From: Roseospira goensis
GTDB lineage: Bacteria; Pseudomonadota; Alphaproteobacteria; Rhodospirillales; Rhodospirillaceae
Direction: 5' to 3'
Assembly (NCBI RefSeq): GCF_014197795.1
Contig: NZ_JACIGI010000021.1
Location: 1 to 64,000, forward strand
Length of the DNA stretch: 64,000 nt
In this document: positions 40,605 through 49,290 of the stretch, in pieces
How positions within the stretch are numbered: position 1 is the stretch's first letter
How the letters are laid out: every line of letters begins with the position of its first letter
Notes under the pieces: model-generated
What the model was told of the DNA's origin: nothing
Database searches by the model: none
Seen by the model: the letters and a program-made list of their open reading frames with translations, nothing else
Program-made: the position numbers and the translations under genes

Positions 40605-41207
40605 ATGCCCGAGCCGATCGACTTCTATTTCGACTATTCCTCGCCCTACGGCTATGTGGCCGCGCATCTGATCGAGCCACTGGCGCAGCGGCACATCCGC
40701 GAGGTCACCTGGCATCCCATCCTGCTGGGGCCGGCCATGAAGCTGTCCGGCAACACGCCGATGGCGGGCCAGCCCCTCAAGGGCGCGTACATGCGCCAGG
40801 ACGTGCCGCGCCTGTGCCGGCGGTACCGCCTACCGTTCACCTGGCCCGAGCCGTTCCCGGTCGCCACGGTGGCGGCGGTGCGTGCGACCATCTGGGTGGG
40901 GGACCGCGACCCGGCCCTGGCCGTGCGGTTCGCCAAGGCGCTGTACCGGGCCTATTTCGGCGACGGCCGCAACATCGGGGAGACCGAGCAGGTGCTGGCC
41001 GTGGCCGCCGAGACCGGCCTGGATGCGGCGGCCCTGGCGGCGGCGCTCCAGGACCCGGCCCTGAAGGACCGCACCCGCGCCGCCGTGGACGCCGCCCTCA
41101 AGCTCGGCGTGTTCGGTTCGCCCTTCTTCCTGGTCGACGAGGAGCCGTTCTGGGGCGTGGACCGCCTGCCCCTGATGGACGAGTGGCTGGCCCGCGGCGG
41201 CTGGTAG
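40605..41207 (+). CDS. 2-hydroxychromene-2-carboxylate isomerase family protein (DsbA-like fold)
   Basis: This 200-residue protein is of the DsbA/GST-kappa-like HCCA isomerase family. It begins [25 protein letters not shown], with Ser in place of the redox cysteine. It continues with [15 protein letters not shown], and ends with the cis-proline loop [21 protein letters not shown]. Family members use glutathione in aromatic degradation, but related copies occur with acyl-CoA catabolic genes. Its role here is unknown. The ATG at 40605 defines the family start. Confidence 0.85.
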   Translation: MPEPIDFYFDYSSPYGYVAAHLIEPLAQRHIREVTWHPILLGPAMKLSGNTPMAGQPLKGAYMRQDVPRLCRRYRLPFTWPEPFPVATVAAVRATIWVGDRDPALAVRFAKALYRAYFGDGRNIGETEQVLAVAAETGLDAAALAAALQDPALKDRTRAAVDAALKLGVFGSPFFLVDEEPFWGVDRLPLMDEWLARGGW

Positions 41208-41245
41208 CCCGCGTCCCGAGAGACCGAACAGCAGGAACAGAGCGC

Positions 41246-42853
41246 ATGACCGTCCTCAAGAGTGCCATCAACACCCGCTCCGCCGAGTTCAAGGAGAACG
41301 CGGCCCACATGCAGGCCCTGGTCGACGACCTGCGCGCCAAGGTCAGCGGCATCAAGCTGGGCGGCGGCGAGCGCGCCCGGGCCAAGCACCTGGAGCGCGG
41401 CAAGCTGCTGCCGCGCGAGCGCGTGCGCACCCTGCTGGACGTGGGTTCGCCGTTCCTGGAGTTCTCCCAGTTCGCCGCCTGGCGGGTGTACGAGGACGAC
41501 GTGCCGGCCGCCGGCATCATCACCGGCATCGGCACGGTCGAAGGGGTCGAATGCGTGATCGTCGCCAACGACGCCACGGTGAAGGGCGGCACCTACTACC
41601 CGCTGACCGTCAAGAAGCACCTGCGCGCCCAGGAGATCGCGCGCGAGAACCATCTGCCCTGCATCTATCTGGTGGACTCCGGTGGCGCCTTCCTGCCGCG
41701 CCAGGACGAGGTGTTCCCCGACAAGGAACACTTCGGCCGCATCTTCTACAACCAGGCCACCCTGTCGGCACAGGGCATCCCCCAGATCGCGGTGGTGATG
41801 GGAAGCTGCACCGCCGGCGGCGCCTATGTGCCGGCGATGTGCGACGAAAGCATCATCGTGAAGGGTCAGGGCACCATCTTCCTGGGTGGCCCGCCGCTGG
41901 TGAAGGCCGCCACCGGCGAGGTGGTCTCGGCCGAGGACCTGGGCGGGGCGGACGTGCATTGCCGCACCTCCGGGGTGACGGACCACTACGCCCAGGACGA
42001 CGCCCACGCCCTGCATCTGGCGCGGCGGGTGGTCGCCAATCTGAACCGGCGCAAGACGGTGCCGCTCGACATCCGGTCGCCCGAGGATCCGCTCTACGAT
42101 CCGGCCGAGATCTACGGCCTGATCCCCAAGGACACCCGCAAGCCCTACGACGTGCGCGAGGTCATCGCCCGGCTGGTGGACGGCTCCCGGTTCGACGAGT
42201 TCAAGGCGCTGTACGGTCCCACCCTGGTCACCGGCTTCGCCCGCATCCTGGGCTACCCCGTCGGCATCGTCGCCAACAACGGCATCCTGTTCTCGGAGAG
42301 CGCGCTCAAGGGCGCCCACTTCATCGAGCTGTGCAATCAGCGCGGCATTCCGCTGGTGTTCCTTCAGAACATCACCGGGTTCATGGTGGGCCGGAAGTAC
42401 GAGAGCGGCGGCATCGCCCGCGACGGCGCCAAGATGGTGACCGCGGTGTCCTGTGCCGCCGTGCCCAAGTTCACCGTCATCATCGGCGGCAGCTTCGGCG
42501 CCGGCAACTACGGCATGTGCGGTCGCGCCTACGGGCCGCGCCTGATGTGGATGTGGCCCAACGGGCGGGTGTCGGTGATGGGCGGGGACCAGGCCGCCGG
42601 CGTGCTGGCGCAGGTCAAGCGCGACGGCCTGGAGGCCCGGGGCCAGAGCTGGTCGGACGCGGATGAGGAGGCGTTCAAGGCCCCGATCCGCGACCAGTAC
42701 GAGACCCAGGGCCATCCGTACTACGCCTCCGCCCGGCTGTGGGACGACGGCATCATCGACCCCGCCGAGACCCGGATGGGTCTCGCCTTGGGCATCTCGG
42801 CGGCGCTCAACGCGCCCATCGGCGAAACCCGCTACGGCGTGTTCCGGATGTGA
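41246..42853 (+). CDS. liuB: Methylcrotonyl-CoA carboxylase, carboxyltransferase (beta) subunit
   Basis: This 535-residue subunit transfers the carboxyl group from biotin to 3-methylcrotonyl-CoA, giving 3-methylglutaconyl-CoA. The crotonase-like carboxyltransferase fold shows [72 protein letters not shown], and in the C-terminal half [25 protein letters not shown] and [26 protein letters not shown]. These mark it as methylcrotonyl- and not propionyl-CoA carboxylase. AGGAA lies before the ATG. Partner of liuD. Confidence 0.95.
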   Translation: MTVLKSAINTRSAEFKENAAHMQALVDDLRAKVSGIKLGGGERARAKHLERGKLLPRERVRTLLDVGSPFLEFSQFAAWRVYEDDVPAAGIITGIGTVEGVECVIVANDATVKGGTYYPLTVKKHLRAQEIARENHLPCIYLVDSGGAFLPRQDEVFPDKEHFGRIFYNQATLSAQGIPQIAVVMGSCTAGGAYVPAMCDESIIVKGQGTIFLGGPPLVKAATGEVVSAEDLGGADVHCRTSGVTDHYAQDDAHALHLARRVVANLNRRKTVPLDIRSPEDPLYDPAEIYGLIPKDTRKPYDVREVIARLVDGSRFDEFKALYGPTLVTGFARILGYPVGIVANNGILFSESALKGAHFIELCNQRGIPLVFLQNITGFMVGRKYESGGIARDGAKMVTAVSCAAVPKFTVIIGGSFGAGNYGMCGRAYGPRLMWMWPNGRVSVMGGDQAAGVLAQVKRDGLEARGQSWSDADEEAFKAPIRDQYETQGHPYYASARLWDDGIIDPAETRMGLALGISAALNAPIGETRYGVFRM

Positions 42854-42861
42854 GGTGCCGT

Positions 42862-42912
42862 CTTGAGCGCCACAGCCCCGCGCGCCGGCGGCGCGGCGGG
42901 ACGCGGCTCAAG
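42862..42912. repeat. 51-bp hairpin between liuB and liuC
   Basis: CTTGAGC (42862) and GCTCAAG (42912) are perfectly inverted, and the interior is a near-palindromic run of CGCGC and GCGCG. The structure fills the 100-bp gap and could modulate expression of the downstream genes. Confidence 0.55.
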
Positions 42913-42953
42913 GACCGCGCCGGCTGGACCGACCTTTCAAAGGACCCCGACCG

Positions 42954-43763
42954 ATGACCGATAGCCCCGAGACCCGGCCCTCCGAGACGCTGGACGTCGT
43001 TCGCGACGGCCGCGGCGTCGCCACCGTCACCCTGACCCGGCCGGCGCTGCACAACGCCTTCGACGACGCCCTGATCGACCGCCTCACCCGCACCTTCACC
43101 GACCTGGGCGCGGACGACGCCGTGCGCGTGGTCGTGCTGGCGGCGGAGGGCAAGAGCTTCTCCGCCGGGGCCGATCTGAACTGGATGCGCCGCATGGCGG
43201 GCTATACGCGCGACGAGAACGTGGCCGACGCCCGGGCGCTGGCGACCATGCTGGAGGCCATCGACCGCTGCCCCAAGCCGGTGATCGCGCTGGTGCAGGG
43301 GGCCGCTTTCGGGGGCGGGGTCGGGCTGGTGGCGGCCTGCGACATCGCCATCGGCACCGCCGACGCCACCTTCGCCCTGTCCGAGGTCAAGCTCGGCATC
43401 ATCCCGGCGGTCATCAGCCCCTACGTCCTGGCCGCCATCGGGCCGCGCGCGGCGCGGCGCTACATGCTCACCGGCGAACGCTTCGACGCCGAGGAGGCGC
43501 ACCGCCTGGGCCTGCTGCACGAGGTGGTGGGCCGCGAGGAACTGACGGGGGCGGCCGAGGTGATGATCGCCGCCCTGCTCAAGGCCGGCCCGCAGGCGCA
43601 GGCGGCGGTCAAGGACCTGATCCGCGCCGTCGCCTTCCGCGCCCCGGATGGCGTGATGGACGAGACCGCCGGCCGCATCGCCACGATTCGGGCGTCGGCC
43701 GAGGGTCAGGAGGGCCTGGGCGCCTTCCTGGAGAAGCGCACGCCGGGATGGATCAAGGAGTAG
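42954..43763 (+). CDS. liuC: Methylglutaconyl-CoA hydratase (enoyl-CoA hydratase family)
   Basis: This 269-residue crotonase hydrates 3-methylglutaconyl-CoA to HMG-CoA. The oxyanion-hole motifs are AAEGKSFSAGADLNWMRRMAGYT and VQGAAFGGGVGLVAACDIAIG, followed by FALSEVKLGIIPAVISPYV. The N-terminal TVTLTRPALHNAFDD is typical of LiuC/AtuE. It lies between the two carboxylase subunit genes, and liuD starts 7 bp later. Confidence 0.93.
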   Translation: MTDSPETRPSETLDVVRDGRGVATVTLTRPALHNAFDDALIDRLTRTFTDLGADDAVRVVVLAAEGKSFSAGADLNWMRRMAGYTRDENVADARALATMLEAIDRCPKPVIALVQGAAFGGGVGLVAACDIAIGTADATFALSEVKLGIIPAVISPYVLAAIGPRAARRYMLTGERFDAEEAHRLGLLHEVVGREELTGAAEVMIAALLKAGPQAQAAVKDLIRAVAFRAPDGVMDETAGRIATIRASAEGQEGLGAFLEKRTPGWIKE

Positions 43764-43770
43764 CCGGGGC

Positions 43771-45771
43771 ATGTTCACCAAAGTCCTGATTGCCAACCGC
43801 GGCGAGATCGCCTGTCGCGTGGCCCGCACCTGCCGCCGCCTCGGCATCAAGACGGTGGCGGTCTACTCCGACGCCGACGCCGCCGCCATGCATGTCGACC
43901 TGTGCGACGAGGCGTGGCGGCTGGGGCCGCCGCCGGCGCGCGAGTCCTACCTGCGCGGCGACGCCATCCTGGAGGCGGCCCGGCGCACCGGGGCCGAGGC
44001 CATCCACCCCGGCTACGGCTTTCTGTCGGAAAACGCGGCCTTCGCCCGCGCCTGTGCCGAAGCCGGGATCGTCTTCATCGGGCCGTCGCCCGAGGCCATC
44101 GACGCCATGGGCTCCAAGTCCGAGTCCAAGCGCCTGATGGAGCGGGCCGGCGTGCCGCTGGTGCCCGGCTACCACGGGACCGATCAGTCGCTGTCCGCGC
44201 TGCGGGCGGCCGCGGACGACATCGGCTACCCTGTGCTGGTCAAGGCGTCGGCCGGCGGCGGCGGCAAGGGCATGCGGGTGGTGCGCGCACCGGGGGAGCT
44301 GGACGCGGCGGTCGAGGGCGCGCGTAGCGAGGCCGCCAGCGCCTTCGGCGACGACACCCTGCTGGTCGAGAAGTATCTGGATGCGCCGCGCCACGTGGAG
44401 ATCCAGGTGTTCGGCGACACCCACGGCACCGTCGTGCACCTGTTCGAACGCGACTGTTCGATCCAGCGCCGGCACCAGAAGGTGCTGGAAGAGGCGCCGG
44501 CACCCGACCTGCCTGACGACATCCGCGCCGCCATGGGCGCGGCCGGCGTGGCGGCGGCCCAGGCGATCGGCTATGTCGGCGCCGGCACCGTGGAGTTCCT
44601 CTACCAGGACGGCCGCTTCTACTTCATCGAGATGAACACCCGCCTTCAGGTCGAGCACCCGGTGACCGAATTGATCACCGGCCAGGATCTGGTGGAGTGG
44701 CAGCTCCGCGTCGCCGCCGGCGCCCCGCTGCCGGTGGCGCAGGCGGATCTCGCGGTGACCGGGCATGCCATCGAGGCCCGGGTCTACGCCGAGGATCCGG
44801 CCGGCGGGTTCCTGCCCTCCATCGGCAAGCTGCGCCACCTGCGCCCGCCGGCGGAGGGGCCGCACGTGCGCGTCGACACCGGGGTGCGCGAGGGCGACCG
44901 GGTGTCCATGCACTACGACCCCATGATCGCCAAGCTGATCGTCTGGGACGCCGACCGTCCGGCGGCGCTGCGCCGGCTGCGTGCGGCGCTGGAGGCCTAC
45001 CAGGTGGTCGGGGTGTCGACCAATCTGGAGTTCCTGGGCAGCGTGGCGGCGCATCCCGCCTTCGCGGCGGAGCGGGTGGGCACCCGCTTCATCGAGACCT
45101 TCGAGTCCGACCTGTTCCCGGAGGCGGTCCCGGCCGACGACGGCGTGCTGGCGCTGGCGGCCCTGGACGTGCTGCTGCGCCGCCAGACCGAGGCGTCCGC
45201 GGCGGCGGCGCGCTCGGGCGACCCCCATTCGCCCTGGCACAACACCGACGGCTGGCGCCTGAACGACGACAATTACCAGCGCATGGCGTTCCTGGACGGC
45301 GACCAGACCCGGGCGGTGACGGTGCACTACCGCCCCGAGGGCTATCGGCTCGACCTGCCCGGTGGCTCGGTGCTGGCGCGCGGGGAGATCGACGCCGACG
45401 GCAATCTCGTCAGCGATCTGGACGGGTTCCGCCGCCGCGTCACCGTGGTGCGCCAGGGCCTTGATCTGATCATCCTGGATCGCGGCCGCCAGCATCGCCT
45501 GACCCTGGACGATCCGGCCTCGCGGGCCGCCGAGCGCGACCAGGGCGGCGGCGGCCTGGTGGCGCCGATGCCGGGCAAGGTCACCCGCCTGCTGACCGAA
45601 GCCGGTCAGGCGGTGGAAAAGGGCGATCCGCTGGTGGTATTGGAGGCGATGAAGATGGAGCACACGATCGTCGCGCCCGATGACGGCACGGTGACCGCGC
45701 TGCACTTCCAGGCCGGCGATCAGGTCGAGGACGGCGCCGCGCTGCTGGAGTTCGAGCCCCGGGGAGACTGA
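43771..45771 (+). CDS. liuD: Methylcrotonyl-CoA carboxylase, biotin carboxylase/carrier (alpha) subunit
   Basis: This 666-residue protein carboxylates biotin using ATP and bicarbonate. It has the N-terminal biotin carboxylase domain (KVLIANRGEIACRVARTCR; ATP-grasp loop KASAGGGGKGMRVV; EMNTRLQVEHPVTE), a middle BT domain, and a C-terminal biotinyl carrier domain with VLEAMKMEH, in which K628 is the biotin attachment site. It is complete and of normal length. A 142-residue unknown protein follows only 3 bp downstream. Confidence 0.96.
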   Translation: MFTKVLIANRGEIACRVARTCRRLGIKTVAVYSDADAAAMHVDLCDEAWRLGPPPARESYLRGDAILEAARRTGAEAIHPGYGFLSENAAFARACAEAGIVFIGPSPEAIDAMGSKSESKRLMERAGVPLVPGYHGTDQSLSALRAAADDIGYPVLVKASAGGGGKGMRVVRAPGELDAAVEGARSEAASAFGDDTLLVEKYLDAPRHVEIQVFGDTHGTVVHLFERDCSIQRRHQKVLEEAPAPDLPDDIRAAMGAAGVAAAQAIGYVGAGTVEFLYQDGRFYFIEMNTRLQVEHPVTELITGQDLVEWQLRVAAGAPLPVAQADLAVTGHAIEARVYAEDPAGGFLPSIGKLRHLRPPAEGPHVRVDTGVREGDRVSMHYDPMIAKLIVWDADRPAALRRLRAALEAYQVVGVSTNLEFLGSVAAHPAFAAERVGTRFIETFESDLFPEAVPADDGVLALAALDVLLRRQTEASAAAARSGDPHSPWHNTDGWRLNDDNYQRMAFLDGDQTRAVTVHYRPEGYRLDLPGGSVLARGEIDADGNLVSDLDGFRRRVTVVRQGLDLIILDRGRQHRLTLDDPASRAAERDQGGGGLVAPMPGKVTRLLTEAGQAVEKGDPLVVLEAMKMEHTIVAPDDGTVTALHFQAGDQVEDGAALLEFEPRGD

Positions 45772-45774
45772 CCG

Positions 45775-46203
45775 ATGACCGCTGGTGCGCCCACCCTGAC
45801 CGATATCCTGGTGTCCTACGCCCGACGCGTGCGCGACGGCCAGGAACTGGCCCGCCGGCTGGGCTATCTCGCCGCCAGCGTCGAGGAGAACATAGAGGAC
45901 GTGACGGATTTCCACGCCGCGGTGGAGACCCTGATCGGATCGGCGCCGGTCTCGGAGAGCGCGCGCCGCCTCAACGCGGTGCTGACCGACCATCACCGCC
46001 GCCTGCTCCAGGAGACCCGGCGGGCGCGCAACGATTTGGTCTACGACTTCTTCATCGACTACCCGGTGGAGCGGTCCGACGGCACCGTGGACGAGGCGGC
46101 CCTGGCGCGCGCGGGGGCCCACCTGGCCGCCATCGACGAGACCCTGCGCGAGGCCCGGGAGCTGGTCGATCGGCTTGAGGTCACGGTGATGTCGCCGACG
46201 TGA
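45775..46203 (+). CDS. Helical protein of unknown function in the liu operon
   Basis: This 142-residue protein is predicted to be all-helical. Charged heptad-like stretches are [62 protein letters not shown] and [17 protein letters not shown]. It has no cysteine motif, signal or membrane segment. It starts 3 bp after the liuD stop and 52 bp before HMG-CoA lyase, so it is co-translated with the pathway. I recognise no family. It might be an accessory or assembly factor of the carboxylase (inference). Confidence 0.68.
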   Translation: MTAGAPTLTDILVSYARRVRDGQELARRLGYLAASVEENIEDVTDFHAAVETLIGSAPVSESARRLNAVLTDHHRRLLQETRRARNDLVYDFFIDYPVERSDGTVDEAALARAGAHLAAIDETLREARELVDRLEVTVMSPT

Positions 46204-46255
46204 CCATCGCGCCCCGGCGCAGCCGGCATTCGCGACAGAAGGGAGGGACGGCCGC

Positions 46256-47161
46256 ATGCTGCCGCAAACGGTGAAGCTGGTCGAGGTCGGGCCGCGCGAC
46301 GGCCTGCAAAACGAGCCCGGCACGGTGCCGACGGCGACCAAGGTCGCGTTAATCGACCGGCTCGGGGCGGCCGGGCTGACGGTCATCGAGGCCGGCAGCT
46401 TCGTGTCGCCGAAGTGGGTACCGCAGATGGCCGATACCGCCGCCGTGCTGGCCGCGATCCAGCGCCGGCCGGGCGTGTCCTACCCGGTGCTGGTGCCCAA
46501 CATGAAAGGGCTGGAGGCGGCCCTGGCGGCGACCGGGGTCGAGGAGATCGCGGTGTTCGGGGCGGCCTCGGAAAGCTTCTCGCAGCGCAACACGAACTGC
46601 TCGATCGACGATGGTCTGGCCCGCTTTGCGGACGTGACCGCGGCGGCGCGAGAGAAGGGCCTGCGGGTGCGCGGCTATGTCTCCTGCGTGCTGGGCTGCC
46701 CCTACGAGGGCAGGATCGCTCCGGAGGCCGTGGCGCGGGTTGCCGGGGCGCTGGTCGACATGGGGTGCTACGAGATCTCCCTGGGCGACACCATCGGCGC
46801 CGGCACCCCGCTGGCGGCCCAGGCGATGGTGGAGGCGGTGGCCGAGCGGGTGCCGCGCGAGCGGCTGGCGGCCCATTTCCACGACACCTACGGCCAGGCG
46901 CTGGCGAACATCCTGGCCGTGATGGAGCGCGGCGTGGCGGTGGTGGACTGTTCGGTCGCCGGGCTCGGCGGCTGTCCCTACGCCAAGGGCGCCAGCGGCA
47001 ACGTGGCCACGGAGGATGTGCTGTACATGCTGGACGGCATGGGCATCGCCACCGGCGTGGACATGTCCGCCCTGCTGGACGCCAGCGCGATGATTTCGCA
47101 GGCGCTGGGCCGGTCCCCGGCCTCGCGGGTGGCGCGCGCCATGGGCTGTGCCGCGGCCTGA
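46256..47161 (+). CDS. liuE: Hydroxymethylglutaryl-CoA lyase
   Basis: This 301-residue DRE-TIM metallolyase cleaves HMG-CoA to acetoacetate and acetyl-CoA, the last step of leucine degradation. Motifs are [65 protein letters not shown], and the catalytic cysteine loop [30 protein letters not shown] precedes the ATG. It closes the liu cluster. Confidence 0.95.
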   Translation: MLPQTVKLVEVGPRDGLQNEPGTVPTATKVALIDRLGAAGLTVIEAGSFVSPKWVPQMADTAAVLAAIQRRPGVSYPVLVPNMKGLEAALAATGVEEIAVFGAASESFSQRNTNCSIDDGLARFADVTAAAREKGLRVRGYVSCVLGCPYEGRIAPEAVARVAGALVDMGCYEISLGDTIGAGTPLAAQAMVEAVAERVPRERLAAHFHDTYGQALANILAVMERGVAVVDCSVAGLGGCPYAKGASGNVATEDVLYMLDGMGIATGVDMSALLDASAMISQALGRSPASRVARAMGCAAA

Positions 47162-47253
47162 GGCCGTCCCGATCGGATTTCGCTTGACACCGCCGGGGAT
47201 GGACCGAGGGTGAGACCGGTGCGGCGGCGGAGCGGACGGCCGAAGGACGGAGC

Positions 47254-47769
47254 ATGGGCGGGTACACCCTGGAGCGCCTGAACTTTCTGATCGTCGACGA
47301 CAGCGGCCACATGCGGACCCTGGTCAAGACGATCCTGGGTGCCCTTGGCGCCACCCAGGTGCAGGAGGCCCGCGACGGCGCGACGGCCCTCACCGAGATG
47401 CGGCACTTTCCGGCCGACATCGTGGTCTGTGACCGGCACATGGCCCCCATGGACGGTCTCGCGTTCGTCCGTCGCGTGCGCACCGGGTCCGACAGCCCCA
47501 ATCCGTTTGTGCCGATCATCATGCTCACCGGCGAGACCGCCATGACCAGTGTGGTCGAGGCCCGCGATGCCGGCGTGCACGAGTTCCTGGCCAAGCCGAT
47601 CTCCGCGCGCTCGCTCTATGCCCGCATCCAGGCCATCATCGAGCGTCCACGCCCCTTCGTGCGCACCCCGACCTACTTCGGTCCCAACCGCCGCCGTCGC
47701 CAGGTGCCCTGGGCGGGGCCGGAACGGCGGCGCACGGGCCGGGTCACCGGGGGGCGGACACCGCCGTAG
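47254..47769 (+). CDS. CheY-like response regulator
   Basis: This 171-residue protein has a single receiver domain (residues 8-130). The acidic pocket is at FLIVDDSGHMR, the phospho-accepting aspartate is D60 in IVVCDRHMAPMDG, the conserved Thr is in IIMLTGET and the Lys is K114 in EFLAKPIS. A basic tail of about 45 residues (FGPNRRRRQVPWAGPERRRTGR) follows and has no known output domain. It lies upstream of an Hpt-like protein and may be its partner. RSM/TMS-type alphaproteobacterial single-domain regulators look similar. Confidence 0.85.
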   Translation: MGGYTLERLNFLIVDDSGHMRTLVKTILGALGATQVQEARDGATALTEMRHFPADIVVCDRHMAPMDGLAFVRRVRTGSDSPNPFVPIIMLTGETAMTSVVEARDAGVHEFLAKPISARSLYARIQAIIERPRPFVRTPTYFGPNRRRRQVPWAGPERRRTGRVTGGRTPP

Positions 47770-47946
47770 CGCATGGCGGGAGCGCAGGGCGGGCGGTCTG
47801 TTCAGGGTCCTGTGGGGGCGGTTCCTTGGCTCCGGCGGCGATGGTACAAAGGAGGGTCATGGCGCGGGCGTCCCGCCGGGGCGGACCGATGCCCGGCGTG
47901 GCGGCTGCCAGGGACCCTGGAGTGCGAAGTGGGGCGGGAGAGACGC

Positions 47947-48555
47947 ATGGCGGGCCAGGCCGATGGTCAGGGCACTCGCGATCGCCCGGAAGGCGGGGAT
48001 GGGTCGGCCGCGGCCGGCGGTCCTGCGGCCCGGGGCGCGGCTGTCGACGGTCTGTCGTCCGATGCCCCAGCTTTCGATGACGGGGTGGCGTTCATCGACC
48101 CGCCGGCCACCCTGCGCGAGAAGGTTCAGGGGGGAACGGCGGCCGTCGACGGCGCCGCCTTGGCGCGGGCGGAGGCCGTCATCACCGCCTTGCGCGCGGA
48201 CTACCTCGCCTGGGCCGCCGACGATGTCGAGCGGCTGGCGCGGGCGCTGGTCGTGGTCGAGTCGGCGCCGCCCGACATCGAGACCGCCAAGGGTGACCTG
48301 TTCCGCATCGCCCATGATATGAAGGGGCAGGGGGGCAGCTTCGGCTATGATTTGGTGACCGTGGTCGGGGATCGGCTGTGCCGCCTGGTGGAGCGCATCG
48401 AGGGTCCGCCGTCCGCCCCGCAGGTGCAGGCCGTCCGCTTGCACGTGGAGGCGCTGCGGCTGATCATCGGCCGCCGGATGGAGGGCAATGGCGGCCCCGC
48501 CGGAACCGACCTGGTGGCCGGTCTGGATCGCTTGGCACGCAAGGTGACCGCCTGA
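47947..48555 (+). CDS. Hpt-like (histidine phosphotransfer) protein
   Basis: From the ATG at 47947 (preceded by GGGAGAGA) this encodes 202 residues. A disordered Gly/Ala/Asp-rich N-terminus leads into a helical bundle with the Hpt-like motif LFRIAHDMKGQGGSFGYDLVTVVGDRLCRLVERIEG. H123 is the likely phosphorylated histidine, as in the HxxKGxxxxxG pattern. The helix before it (ETAKGDL) and the last one (VEALRLIIGRRMEG) complete the bundle. The neighbouring receiver gene suggests a phosphorelay pair. Confidence 0.72.
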   Translation: MAGQADGQGTRDRPEGGDGSAAAGGPAARGAAVDGLSSDAPAFDDGVAFIDPPATLREKVQGGTAAVDGAALARAEAVITALRADYLAWAADDVERLARALVVVESAPPDIETAKGDLFRIAHDMKGQGGSFGYDLVTVVGDRLCRLVERIEGPPSAPQVQAVRLHVEALRLIIGRRMEGNGGPAGTDLVAGLDRLARKVTA

Positions 48556-48936
48556 GGTCAGCGATCAGCGGCCATCGACCAGCGGCCATCCACCGACGGC
48601 CATCGACGATGGCCGGTGAGGCCGGGGGTGGCCAGCTCGGCCCGGCGGACGGCCCAGGCGGATCCGCCGCGGATCGGGTCCGGGACCGGCGACTCGGCAG
48701 AGGGCCGGGGCCGGTTGCGGGCTTCCGGGGCGGCTCCCATATCGAAGCGGGCGGCGGGTCTGTGCGCTTTTGCGCCGCAGCGGTGTGATGGGTCTTTATC
48801 GGGTCCGTTGCAAGACCGTACAATACCGGTCGCGTGGAACGACCGGGGTCCTGGGCCGGGGTTCGGGCGCGCTGTGAGTCCCGCGCGACCTTCCGGCGTC
48901 GGTGACGGCAAGGGAAATCAGGAGCAGGACGAACCC
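48556..48936. other. Gap before clpS with a short degenerate repeat
   Basis: About 380 bases without a supported gene. At 48562-48607 a 15-base motif AGCGGCCATCGACC occurs as three imperfect tandem copies. The rest should hold the clpS-clpA promoter. A GTTGCAAGACCGTACAATACC stretch near 48808-48828 is a possible promoter region. Confidence 0.4.
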
Positions 48937-49284
48937 ATGACTGTTCCATTGCATGGATCGGACAGCGACGACGGCAAGGACGGGGGCGGCCCGAATACGG
49001 GGGTCGTCATCAAGACGCGGCCGAAGACCAAGAAACCGGCCATGTACAAGGTCCTGATGCTGAACGACGACTACACGCCAATGGAGTTCGTCGTGATGGT
49101 CCTGGAGCGGTTTTTCGGCAAGACGCACGAGGAAGCCACCCGCATCATGCTTCACGTGCATCAACGCGGCGTGGGCATCTGCGGTGTGTACACCTACGAG
49201 GTGGCCGAGACCAAGGTGACCCAGGTCATGGACCTGGCGCGTAGAAACCAGCACCCGTTGCAATGCACCCTTGAGAAGGAATAG
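48937..49284 (+). CDS. clpS: ATP-dependent Clp protease adaptor ClpS
   Basis: This 115-residue adaptor delivers N-degron substrates to ClpAP. It has a flexible Gly/Asp-rich N-terminus and a folded core starting [24 protein letters not shown]. The core continues with the substrate-pocket residues in ..[31 protein letters not shown]. The ATG at 48937 follows AGGAGCAGGA. clpA begins 6 bp after the stop, the usual order. Confidence 0.96.
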   Translation: MTVPLHGSDSDDGKDGGGPNTGVVIKTRPKTKKPAMYKVLMLNDDYTPMEFVVMVLERFFGKTHEEATRIMLHVHQRGVGICGVYTYEVAETKVTQVMDLARRNQHPLQCTLEKE

Positions 49285-49290
49285 CGGCCC

